Notes under the pieces: generated by a model
Told to the model about the DNA's origin: nothing
Seen by the model: only the letters and a program-made list of their open reading frames with translations
Databases searched by the model: none
Program-made: the position numbers and the translations under genes
Part shown: in pieces, positions 11,830 through 22,363 of the stretch
Numbering within the stretch: position 1 is the first letter of the stretch
Layout of the letters: each line of letters starts with the position of its first letter
Assembly: GCA_036346355.1 (NCBI GenBank)
Contig: CM070581.1
Coordinates: 49,557,849-49,621,848, forward strand
Direction of reading: 5' to 3'
DNA from: Rhipidocladum racemiflorum
Taxonomy: Eukaryota > Streptophyta > Magnoliopsida > Poales > Poaceae
Length of the DNA stretch: 64,000 nt

Positions 11830-12180
11830 TATACTTACGGTTATTGCGCTACAGAATTGACATGCAAAGAAAGGTGTAAATGAAATATGTTTGTAGAATA
11901 TGTTAGTCCGTATATCATAGAGCAAATCTGGTCCATTCTTCAAAAAATAACCTTTGAACATGATATTTTACGGGCTGCCAAAAAGGCTTAAGCGCTAACG
12001 GTTATTGCGCGAGTCTGATTTACATGCAAAGAAATTTGAGAAACGCTTAACTTTTCAAAGAAATCGAACTTCATTGCATAATTTGCGCACCTCATTGCAT
12101 TCAGCATTACATGCAAAGGCTTACAACAATAACACATACAAACTCCATTATAGTACAACACATGACAAAAAGTTGAAGAA
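11830..12180. other. non-coding segment with a partial direct repeat
   Basis: No gene is seen here. A short direct repeat is visible: ACGGTTATTGCGC at 11837-11849 and 11998-12010, each followed about 13 bases later by ACATGCAAAGAAA. The segment lies just beyond the 3' end of the PMD gene and may include the terminal region of the Mutator-like element, but no convincing terminal inverted repeat partner was found near 19000. Confidence 0.4.
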
Positions 12181-12199
12181 ACGCATACAAACTCCATCA

Positions 12200-14880
12200 T
12201 CGGCTTCCTCGTTGCCTCCTGACGCAGTCCTCAGGGGTGTACACGTTTGGCGGTTGTGTGTGTCTCTGTCCAGCAGCCTGAGATGGCCCCTACCTAGTCT
12301 CTACTAGCTTTCCGTCATAGGTGTCATCCCGGTTGGAACCCCCGTAGTGGAATGTGTACTCCCCCCTGTTGCTGGTGCAGCCCGAACCACTCAGCTGATT
12401 CCTCCATAGGCAGGGGATCCGTAGGGAGCACGTGTGCCGAAGGCATCGAGGGACCCAGTTGGTAAGAAGTGGGCAGTACATATGCTGGAGGCTGCAAGGT
12501 GCCCGGTTAGTCCGCAGAAGGGGCATCAAACTGCATGCCAAGTAACTCAGGAAAAGTAGGGGCAGACATCTGATCGAAGTCGAAAGCTCCTAGGTCACTC
12601 CAGGGTGGTCGGTTGCCCTCCGTCACATATGAAGGTGAGTAATGTGGTACCGTAGGTTGATTAGCTGCTGCGGAGGTACCGGCTTGTTCTTGACATGCTT
12701 CGCGCTCAAATTCAGTCGGGAGGACTGAGTGACGCCATGATGAATGGCTACGACTAGCGGATGTCGATGCACGTTGGGTGGCCTCCTGCACATCCGCACC
12801 GGCGGAGTGATGGCTACTCATGGACCGCTTGCCCGAGCTAAGTGCGGGATCCATGATGGGTACGTCGTCGCCCCGTCTATGACCTCGCAGCCAACCTCCA
12901 AGAGCATCAATCGCAGACCACAGTTGTGCCCCTCTAGAAGCCGAGTACTGCGGCCTTGGTGCACTCGAGCTCATCCCAGGTTGTGATGCTGCTTGCTCTA
13001 CCTGGGTATAAAGGTAGGAGGCATCTTCAGTCTGCATCATGGGGAAGACTTGTCAGTACGTGATGTCAGTAAAAATACATAACGAATAACTAATAACATG
13101 CCATTACCAACACGTGTAGATGACGAGCCCAGTCCTCCTGGTAGGGATGTGCTACTTCCTGGATCTCCCCGCTGAGTAATGTTGCACGCGTCCAGGGCCT
13201 GTACCGTGCCAGCTACGCTTCATAGTCCGCGGGGACATACAACCCCAACGGAGGGAAAACCTCGTGCTCTGCTACGGAAAGCCACCGATCAATGTGGCCT
13301 GCGTGCATGGCTATCCAGTCAACAGAGCCACCACCGCCCTTCGCGCTCCTCCTGTGTCAGTCAAGTTATTAGATTCAAAATGGTGACAATACAGTGACAT
13401 TTATAGTGAAATTGTGCATACCTATGTGATCTACCGGCATCCCGGGGTGGTGGAACAGGAACGGGTTGTTGGTATCCTAACTGTCTCTGTACCCTCTCCG
13501 GTGAGTACACCTCCAATGCGTTCATATACAGGACGAAACAGGTGGTCATCCACAGTGCTCTGTCCATCGTGCACCATGCTGTGATACATCCTCTAGAGGC
13601 AATGTCACCCCTATCATTCCGGCCACCATGGATCCCACATGACATGATTGGCTGTCAGCAGGTCTAGGTCGCTCGTGACAGTCACATAGCTCCTGTGGTC
13701 TTGTCGAGGTGACCACCTCAAGCAAGCGTAAGTCCATCGGAACCCCATAGTTGGCCAAGTAGGCTCAGGCACATGTTCCTCGATGATCATAGGGTAGAAT
13801 GGTCGCTCGACGTATGGTCGACAAACTGGGAGGTATTCCCAGCTCCACATCTGAAGCAACTGCAAGCAACCAGTGAGATTACCAGAGGCTGTTTGCCGCT
13901 TGCATGCCTCGCACAAGCCACGGTATGTATCCGCCAAAAGAGCGGACCCCCAACTATATGACGTTATATCTTCTTGGTTAACCGCCAACTCATGAGCCAC
14001 CCATATGAGGTGTGGTAGGATGTAGTCGCCCGCACTATTGGTGAATATAACCCCTCCAAGCAGGTAGTACAGATAAACCTCGTAGTGGCGCACCAGCGTG
14101 TCCTCGTCAGCATCCAGTGGGCACGGATGATACTCTTGGAGACCGCGCAGCCAAGTCAAGGACACGCCATGAGCGTGACCGTCGTACTAAACACCAAACA
14201 TGCAATATCGCCATCATTAATGGGAGTCGTAAATTCGTAGTACAGAAAGTCAATATGAAATACGTAAATTATCGTTGTGTGACGTGGTGCTGCCACAGCT
14301 GCCTGCTGGGTCGTCGCACAACCAGGGGTGTCCCCTTATGGGTAGCCTAGTGAGCATCTGCACATCCTTCAATGTAATTGTCATCTCACCAAAGGAAAAG
14401 TGGAAAGTGTGCGTCTCAGGGCGCCAATGATCCACAAAACCAATCAGGAGCGCTCGATCAATGGCGGGGAGTGGGACATTCATGCCGCCATCCATCATCA
14501 GCGCGAATGGTAAAAGGCCTGCTCTGGAAAGAGGGACGTGGAAACGATCGTCCAGCGCCTTGATTTTGTGCACCGGCCGTGCTAATAGGTGGGATAACTA
14601 TCATAACAAGGACATTGGCGTTAGGTAAAATCACATTCATGTAGTGCTATGTAAGCAAATGATGTATCGTACCTCAGTACCGGCCGAAATGGACCATGCG
14701 CGATGATGCTCATCCACATCGGAACGCAGAAGCTCGGGAAGTGGTCCTACCGCCATCACCTGTTGTGCGAATGAACACCAAGGAAATATATGACAAGTGC
14801 AATTCATATACTCATTCAATGCATAAATAAGTAAGACCGCAAGTGAAGTCCACCAATGAGAAAGACAATCCATTAACATA
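12200..14880 (-). pseudogene. plant mobile domain (PMD, aminotransferase-like) transposon protein, probably degenerate
   Basis: Spliced or frameshifted pieces in order on the minus strand: VMAVGPLPELLRSDVDEHH (near 14760); VHKIKALDDRFHVPLSRAG (from 14573); HTFHFSFGEMTITLKDVQ with LTRLPIRGHP, the PMD core; GVSLTWLRG and RHYEVYLYYLLGGVIFTNS (14165 onward); SWGSALLADTYRGLCEAC and LQMWSWEYLPVCRP (13990-13800); LYMNALEVYSPERVQRQLG (near 13540-13480); then a Ser/Gln-rich low-complexity tail (13040-12507) ending about 12200. The PMD family (Pfam PF10536) occurs in transposons and in domesticated MAIN/MAIL1 proteins. Introns are likely (for example near 14250-14166 and 13350-13040), but at least one junction near 14600 does not keep frame and a stop lies near 13220, so I call it degenerate. 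Its role in transposition is unknown. Confidence 0.75.
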
Positions 14881-14926
14881 GAAATTACATCGGAGCGCGA
14901 TTACAACAGGCCATTACACCTTACAC

Positions 14927-17470
14927 TTAATTTGGGCACCTCCTACGGTCGTGACCAGGTTGGTTGCCTAATCTACACTTCCGCAAACCGCGTACCGTAT
15001 CGGCCTCATCCATGTCACCTAGGATTCTGATGCCCCTCGGCCTCCCAGGCTCCGTGCGTCTGGTCGCAGGATACGGGCGCCATGTTGGCCCGTCTAGCAT
15101 CTTGTAATCCATCCCAACCGTGAAAGAAGACATCTTCGGATGCCAAGTGTTCTTCAGAGCATGGGAAGTGTAATACGACGAGATGAATTGCGATGCGTCG
15201 TTCCTTCCCATGTCGCAGCAAGCGGCCAACACATGTTTGCAAGGGAGGTGTTGTAGCTTCGGCTTGTTGCACATGCACGATACATCATCGGCTCCTAACT
15301 GGCATTGTTGAACGTTGTCCCCAGTGATGTAGCCCGAAGCATGCTTCGCTTGCACAAAATCTCAAATTTATTGGTTGTTAGGTCGAAGATCCTTCTGCAG
15401 TGAAAGTGAGCCTTCCTCCTCCTTACCACGAGTAGGGTCTCCACTCTCCCTGCGTAGGCAGTGGTGCAGACCTCCACGGCGCAACCACGGTCTCGGAAGT
15501 AATCCGCGCACTGGTAGAAGGTGAGTTCAATGATAGAACATAGAGGGAGGGATCGAGCCCCCTTCAAAACATTGTTGAATGCCTCCGCTATGTTGGTCAT
15601 CATCACGGTGTACCTACGAATGGCTACCGTTAGCATGTACGACGCACAATGAAGTTACAACGAATTTGTGCCACATGAACATGTATGATATACCTAGCTC
15701 CGTGCATGTCGTGCAGCAGCGCACACCTCTCCGCTGGCTTCCCTGCGATCCACTGGCTGAATGTCTGTTGACTCCGAGTACGCAGCATTTGCCCCCCAAC
15801 CATTTGGGCTCGTAGCTGGTCCTCCTGTGATTGCTCATCTTCCTAGTGCAGTCGTTCAGCTGCCTCCAAAGGGAGTTGAACTTGTGGATCTGGTTCTGAA
15901 CGCACATAGCTTTGAACTGCTTGACCAGGGCCTTGTTCTTGTACTAAGTGTACAAGTTAGCACCGAGGTGCCGCATGCACCACCTCCTCTCGACATCGGG
16001 CCAACTGGTAGCGGGTGACGTGCTATCGTGCATCACGTCCAGTGCATGCAATAGCCCGTTGTTCCGGTCCGAGACAACACAAACCCCTCCCCTATCGCCC
16101 ACCACGCGACTCTTCAGTAGGGTGAGGAACCACAACCAGTTGTCGTTATTCTCACTCTCCACTAGAGCGAATCCGAGCGGGAGGATTTGGTTGTTCGCGT
16201 CCACAGCAAGGGCGGTCAGGAGCGTCCCATGGAATTTTCCGCTCAAAAACGTGTTGTCCACACATATGACTGGTCTACAATGCACGAAAGCTTCGATGCA
16301 TTGCCCGAAGGACTAGAAAAAACGAATGAGGTAGCGTTCTCCTTGGCGATACGTCCCATCCTCTTCCCTTATTGGCTCATCGGCCATTGCGAACTGAGTC
16401 CCTGTGTTCGTCATGCAAATCTTCTGCAACAACCTGGATGCATTGTTGAACGACTCTTCGAATCCTCCAAACAACATCTTCATGGTCTTCTGCTTAGCAC
16501 GCTAGGCCGTTCCATACGAGATGACCATCCTAGACGACCTCTGAACCTCCTCGATCCATAATTTTACGTGGCGACATCCATATGTCTGCCCCAACTACGG
16601 TAAGGAGCATCTGTGCCACGAACCTCGCATCGACAATATTACTCATGTTTTGTATGGACTCCTCCGTGCATGTATGCGGCCTGTGCTTGCTGATGACGAA
16701 AATGTCATCGTGCTTTGGCCTGTGAACTCGTACGAAGAAGTCACACTGTGGGTACTTAGTGCACCTAACCTCATACGCACGGGGCTCCGACCGGATCAAG
16801 GTGTGCTCCCTCCTTGTCATAACGGCATAGTTACTAAGGAAGTGTATGGCCTCCACCTTGCTATGGAACTCTTGTCCAACCTGGATGTTGTTGTGCTAGT
16901 ACCCTCACGCGGATACTTTACTGTAATCCGTGATGGTACAATCCCCATCCCGAACGGCATGAAAGTATTGTATCACCGACGAGGGGTCCTCATTGTCTGC
17001 CGCCTATTCATCACCGCTGCCGCCTCCGTCGTCATCCGAGCTTGCCGCGTCCACCTCCCCACGGTTACCTTCTTCTTCGTCTGCGCCCGATGTCCCCTCC
17101 TCTGTAATTGTTGCTTCACCGGGGATATTTCCTACGTCATCGTGGCCAGCTTGGCCACTAGAGCTTATATCTGCGGACTCGTGCCGGGGCAAAATGTCTG
17201 CATACACCCCAACCTCGAAATTCTCAACTCAAATAGCGTGTACACAACCACTGAGCTGTTCTGAAGAACCCGTAGCCGAACCACCTCTAGCCGCACTCTG
17301 TGTGTACGATGGTCCACACCGAGGAGAGCAGCAACATGTGATTTCAAAACACGCAAATCATTTGGGGTGGGAATTGTGCTCTCCACTTGCTGACAATTGT
17401 CAACGGTCACAACCCTCCCGCGCAAAATTGCTGGCCGCTCTCCAAAATATATTCTAACAAACATTTCCAT
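14927..17470 (-). pseudogene. mudrA-like: MULE transposase, degenerate
   Basis: In order: an N-terminal segment (17470-17165, MEMFVRIYFGERPA) and an acidic Asp/Glu/Gly linker (17207-17004). Then the MuDR DNA-binding/zinc-finger domain (16856-16530; VRCTKYPQCDFFVRVH...HTC). Then the DDE transposase core (16285-15944; ICVDNTFLSG, GFALVESENNDNWLWFL, VVSDRNNGLLHAL, RRWCMRHLGAN), TNIAEAFNNVLKGARSLP (about 15590), a SWIM zinc finger (CMCNKPKLQHLPCKH, near 15240) and a terminal knuckle (CRLGNQPGHDRRRC) whose second Cys is Asn. The Asp, Asp and Glu residues of the core are present. In-frame TAG codons replace Trp near 16505-16512 and 16311-16313 and Gln near 15945, and a frameshift occurs near 15700, so the protein cannot be full length. 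Confidence 0.85.
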
Positions 17471-17865
17471 CTATTCCACAAGAATTTTACCGAAGTTACT
17501 TATATATTACAGACATTACTACACCTTAAACATGTATTTTATGTATTGAACCTAAATATTACCCGTATTAACCACAATCATCGCATAAAATATTACCTTG
17601 TCCTTAAAAAAATCACTACATGGTTGATCACTATCTGTCACTAATATTTTTATTACCCGTATTTTACATTTACATTTCCATCTGTTCCACAAGCATTTTA
17701 CCAAAGTTACTTATATATTACAGACATTGCTACACCTTAAACATGTATTTTACGCATTGAACCTAAATATTACCCGTATTAATCACATTTGTCGCATAAA
17801 ATATTACCTTGTCTTTAAAAAAATCACTACATGGTTGACCACTATTTGCCACTAACATGTAGTGC
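17462..17865. repeat. tandem duplication, 211 bp period, two copies
   Basis: The block starting CATTTCCATCTATTCCAC at 17462 is repeated from 17673 (CATTTCCATCTGTTCCAC), and both copies end in the shared ATCACTACATGGTTGA segment. The period is 211 bp and divergence is modest. It lies immediately upstream of the transposase start codon, in AT-rich DNA. Confidence 0.85.
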
Positions 17866-18330
17866 ACCTAAATATTACCCAAATTAACTATTTGGTGCTA
17901 ACATTTTCGCAGAAACAGAAAACTACTTCATAGTACAGCACAATTAGTTAAGCAAAACCTCGAACAAACCTTTCATGTTACTACTCTTAGAAACACCTAC
18001 AACTCATTTTATCTACTATTTTCTGCAGACATCGCCGTACTAATGATTGCTAACCTAACAAGTTTACCACTACTCTTATATTTCATGCTACTCCTCTTAA
18101 AAACTAGACATTTTATGTAACATTCCCATACTAGCAATATTTTACAAATTTTCTAACACCGTCATACTGATTTTTTTTCTAACACCGTCATACTAATTAT
18201 GTCGAATACGATGCTCATTATTTTCTGTACTATTTTTTATTGGTCAGATGGTACTAATTTTTGGTAATAACATTCTACTAATACTTGCTAGTACCGTTCT
18301 ACTACTTTTTTAGTATGGTAATAACAATGT

Positions 18331-18725
18331 ACTAGACTGTCCACAACAGTAGTTAATTGCAGGAACATAAATACTTAACTCTAACCTAACAATCAACCGT
18401 AACCTAACAATATACTACACTGTCCACAAAAGTTGTTTATTGCAAAAACGTAACTACTTAACTATAACCTAACAATTAACCCTAACATAACAATGTACTA
18501 CACTGTCCACAACAGTAGTTAATTGCATAAACGTAACTACTTAACTATAACCTAACAATTAACCCTAACATAACAATGTACTACACTGTCCACAACAGTA
18601 GTTAATTGCAGAAACATAAATACTTAACTCTAACCTAACAATCAACCGTAACCTAACAATATACTACACTGTCCACAAATGTTGTTCATTGCACAAATGT
18701 AAATACTTAACTAAAACCTACCAAG
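18331..18725. repeat. AT-rich minisatellite, about 83 bp period, about 4.7 copies
   Basis: The anchor CTGTCCACAA recurs with its CC at 18341, 18424, 18508, 18590 and 18673, so the period is 82-84 bp. Copies 1 and 4 are nearly identical (both with AATCAACCGTAACC) while copies 2 and 3 share another variant (AATTAACCCTAACA). This gives an A-B-B-A-C order, which suggests block duplication as well as unit slippage. No coding potential. Confidence 0.9.
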
Positions 18726-18999
18726 TTGGTCACTACTACTACACTGTCCATAATATAGTAATACTAATGAAGATTTGTAACTAACCTTTTCGAAGTTGCA
18801 CCGAAGATCAATAAAACTCCAGAGCAATACCTGCAAAATACAAATCCGGAATGAAATAGTTGAAAAACACAAATCACTGAAGAATTGCAGAAACATAAGT
18901 ACAAATATCCTAAACACAATGTCTGCTCCTATCATGAACTCAACGCCCTCTGCTATCGCGAAATCACTCCGCTATCGCTCTCGTGAAATCACTCTGCTC

Positions 19000-19712
19000 G
19001 CCTGATGACACTCCGCTATCGCTCCCGGCCATCGCTCTCTCCGCTTCGTTTTGTATTGAGAGCAACCGGCCAGCTCCTAATCGCGAGATCAGAAGGCCTG
19101 CGCTGCATTCACAGGAGAAAATTGAAGATTCCCAGTCTAATCGCCATCACGTCCATCCATTCATCGCTGAAAGTGAGGACATGTAGGTGAATTCGCTATG
19201 TGGCACTGCAAATACCTGTAAACGCTATTTCATGTTGATTTTACAGTGTACTCGCTACTGCATTTTGATTTTACATGTTTTCGTGAAATAGGGTAGCGAA
19301 TACAGGTGATTTTTCGGCAAATACGCCCAACTACCGTGCGAAATAAAAAATACGCGGTATCTTTTGTACTATATTCAAAATTTGCCGTGGGAAGAAAGAA
19401 AACCACCATCAGCTCAGCCAGACGAGCAGAGAGGACAGAGCAATCAGTATCATCCACAGAAACAAAGAAAGAGACGAGCATGAGAGACAAACAGAGAGAA
19501 AGCAAGCAGAAAAGCCGGACTCTCTATGCTTTAGCACTAGCAGCATTCCGGTTCCTACCCCTGCCAGCACACTGCACACTCGCACTCGATACTCTCCCCG
19601 CGCACCAAGAAATCACGAAATCCCCACCCCACCGCCCTTTTCTTGATCACTCCACTCCCCTCCCCAACCCAAGAACACGAGATCTGCCTGCGGCAGCAGC
19701 CTCCCGGATCCC
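19000..19712 (+). promoter_or_regulatory. VAMP upstream region and 5' leader
   Basis: There are no genes here. The 19180-19310 stretch contains an imperfect inverted repeat (ACCTGTA..CGCTA..TTTCA near 19213-19235 against its complement near 19275-19305). From 19560 the sequence becomes C-rich, typical of a grass 5' leader, up to the start codon at 19713. No TATA box can be assigned with confidence. Confidence 0.35.
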
Positions 19713-22363
19713 ATGGCGTCGCCGGCGCCGGGTGGGAAGGAGGCGGGGGAGGGCGCCGGCGGCGGCAAGGGGGAGTGGCTGATCTACGCGTTCGTGGCGC
19801 GCGGCACGGCGGTGCTGGCGGAGTACACCGAGTTCACTGGCAACTTCCCGGCCATCGCCGCGCAGTGCCTGCAGCGGCTCCCCGCTGGCTCTGCCAACCC
19901 CGGCGGCGCGCCGGCCAGGTTCAGCTACGCCTGCGACCAGCACACATTCAACTTCCTCCTCCACCGCGGCTACGGTGAGTCACGATCAATCAATGCCGTG
20001 AGCTATTGCGTTTTAATCAGTGGTGTTCTAGTAGAAGTAGGGTGCCATATGGGGGCAAGAATTGTTCATTCGATGGCTTCTTATTTCTCAGTTGTGCTGA
20101 AGTGTTAAGTGGGAAAGTTTCAATCTTGATAGCTGCAGCATGCAAATCAGTAAATATAAGCAATTTTGGTTCGTGTTTTGTACTTTTGTAGCAATTGTAA
20201 TACTGGATAGGAAGATCACCCCGTGGCATTCTAAATCTGCTGTGGAAATCCAACCTTGATGGTGGCAGACATGTCACACTAAACAAAATTAGATGATAAG
20301 AAAGAGAGACCATTTCAGGAAACCATCTGCAAATTTGACAAATTCAGGACCTAATTCCATGTTCCAGATAAAGAAGAAACCCAATGCTGCCATTTGCCAT
20401 ATCGAATATTAGATGGGATCGCATTCGGAGAGCTAAAAATTGGAAGAAGAACACAAAAGAAAAATAGCATCACCGCTCAGCAAATGACTCCTAGAAACAA
20501 TAGGGCGGTGGTTACATGCTTGGGATCCACGTGAGGGGCCAGTAAGATATATAGATTTGAGTGTAGAGATGGCAAGTTGTTTTTCAATCGTGAAGGGTGC
20601 ATTAAGCAGGCATAACAGGGTAGTAACGCATGAAACTCCACCGTACTTCACTAATCACTACATACTAACTAAGCACTGTCCATGACACTAATCCTGCTGT
20701 TGAAATAATGCTCTTTGTTACCACCATCATGATGTCCTGCTCCTTCCCTGAAGATGGCAGTCTCATGGACGTGAGGAGGCATTTATGTTCCTACATTAAG
20801 AAAGAAAACTTCATCATAATTGTAGCTACAAAAGCTTAACAACAATGTCTAGTGTCTACTGTCATGTGGGAACCATGTCAATTGTTATGTTGGGAGTCCT
20901 TAGGAGTTAGGTCTGATTAGAACGTTTTACTTGATAAAGATAATAATTATCTATAGAGTCATGGTGACACCTCTGCTCTTTGAATATTTTGTAGCCTATT
21001 GCGTAGTTGCAAAGGAATCCGTTCCAAAGAATTTATCAGTGGCCTTTCTAGAAAGGCTGAAAGATGACTTCACGAAGAGATATGGAGGTGGTAAAGCTGA
21101 TACAGCTCTTGCAAAAAGTCTAAATAAAGAATACGGGTATGTCTGTTGGTAGTTCTGCATACAGTTGCACAGCATATTGTATCCTTCTGGAAATTTTTTC
21201 CCTATACTGAAATTTTAGTTTTTCCACTGCAGACCAGTTATAAAGCAGCACATGCAGTATGTTCTTGATCATTCAGATGAAATAGAGAAAACTTTAAAAG
21301 TGCAAGCCCAAGTTTCCGAAGTTAAAAATATCATGTTAGACAACATAGAGAAGGTATACTTCCCTTCACCTTTGTATTCAAGGAGCATATGCTGTTGGGT
21401 TGTAGTTTTTATACATTTTATGCTGCAAGCATGCATGCTTGATGTGTGCTATCCTTGGCTGGTAATCATGATGCTACCTAAACCGAATAATCAATTGTCT
21501 TATGGACACAAATGTATGTTGAGTGGATCCTATTTTATATTGCAGAGCAGTATTGGTGTTTCATATTAATACATATAACTTCTTAAGCACATTCCGAATA
21601 AGCGTTAAGCAAAGTCCAACTTTCTATACAAATGTACTGCGTACATGCAAGTGTAAATTTGATTGCGCCAAGTTTGGTCTGCAGTTTCTTGTTTTCACTC
21701 TATTCTCTAGTTTCTTAAATTGTACAGTTAGCTGCCCACCTGCCCCTGTATTAAGTTGTTAGTAGTTGGCACGTAGACAATAGGATAGCAAGGTGCCATC
21801 TCCCAAGGATGCTATTTATCCTTTATAAATGTTACAGTCATTTGCTCAAGTTGAGTTCTTTGCATGAGTATTTTCTCCTATGACTGCAATGGACTTAATA
21901 ATTGTAACTTTGTCAGATAAACAAAAAGGGGGGAAATTAACAGTGAGGGGTTGTCTCACAGTTTTACCCATTGCACACAACACTCCATCATTTTTTACAG
22001 TGCTGGCTTGAATTGAGTTATCCCTATAACGGTTTCTTCACTTCCGCCTCTTGTGGTATTTTCAGACTTTGGGTCGTGGAGAAAGGTTGAGTGAACTTCA
22101 AGACAAGACTTCCGATCTACGTACTCAGGTACTTGTTACCAAACAATCTGTTCTGTATGCTGCTTTGCCATGATAGACATAATCAAAGTGCATCTCACTT
22201 ATGTAATCAGGCTCAGGAGTTCAAGAAACAGGGGGTGAAGATTCGTAGGAAGACATGGTTGCAGAACATGAAAATTAAATTGGTGGTTCTTGGAATCCTT
22301 TTGCTTCTTGTAATAATTGTTTGGGTATCTGTTTGTCAAGGCTTTGACTGCACCAAGCATTGA
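19713..22363 (+). CDS. vesicle-associated membrane protein, plant VAMP7/VAMP72-type R-SNARE (5 exons, 246 aa)
   Basis: Exons: 19713-19974, 20995-21136, 21233-21353, 22066-22128 and 22211-22363. All introns are GT-AG and the frame is kept throughout (741 coding bases). An R-SNARE sits on vesicles and pairs with Q-SNAREs to drive membrane fusion. Domains: a Gly/Ala-rich N-terminal extension (residues 1-19); a longin domain (about 20-140; IYAFVARGTAVLAEYTEFTG, CDQHTFNFLLHRGY, YCVVAKESVP, FTKRYGGGKADTALAKSLNK); an R-SNARE coiled coil (about 155-215) with the zero-layer Arg at 179 in TLGRGERL; and a C-terminal membrane anchor (about 219-239, KLVVLGILLLLVIIVWVSVC) with a short lumenal tail. It matches the secretory VAMP721/722/724 group and lacks the acidic longin insertion of VAMP727. 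The ATG is in good context and sits just upstream of the longin domain. It looks intact. Confidence 0.95.

Larger units (their letters stand above)
12180..19000 (-). mobile_element. decayed Mutator-like element (MULE) with transposase and plant mobile domain gene
   Basis: Two transposon genes lie on the minus strand: a MULE transposase (17470-14927) and, downstream of it, a plant-mobile-domain gene (about 14880-12200). AT-rich repetitive non-coding DNA (17471-18800) precedes the transposase. Co-occurrence of MULE transposases with PMD genes is known in plant genomes. Ends are not defined: neither long terminal inverted repeats nor a 9 bp TSD could be recognised, so both coordinates are approximate. 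Confidence 0.6.

Noticed and set aside
18331..18725. Regular repeat array considered as CRISPR-like
   Set aside because: Whole 83 bp units repeat with no unique spacers. It is a minisatellite in a eukaryotic genome.
11837..19310. Search for MULE terminal inverted repeats around 11840-12050 and 19180-19310
   Set aside because: Only short, weak similarities (TAGCG..ATA) were seen and no 9 bp duplication, so no element ends are claimed.
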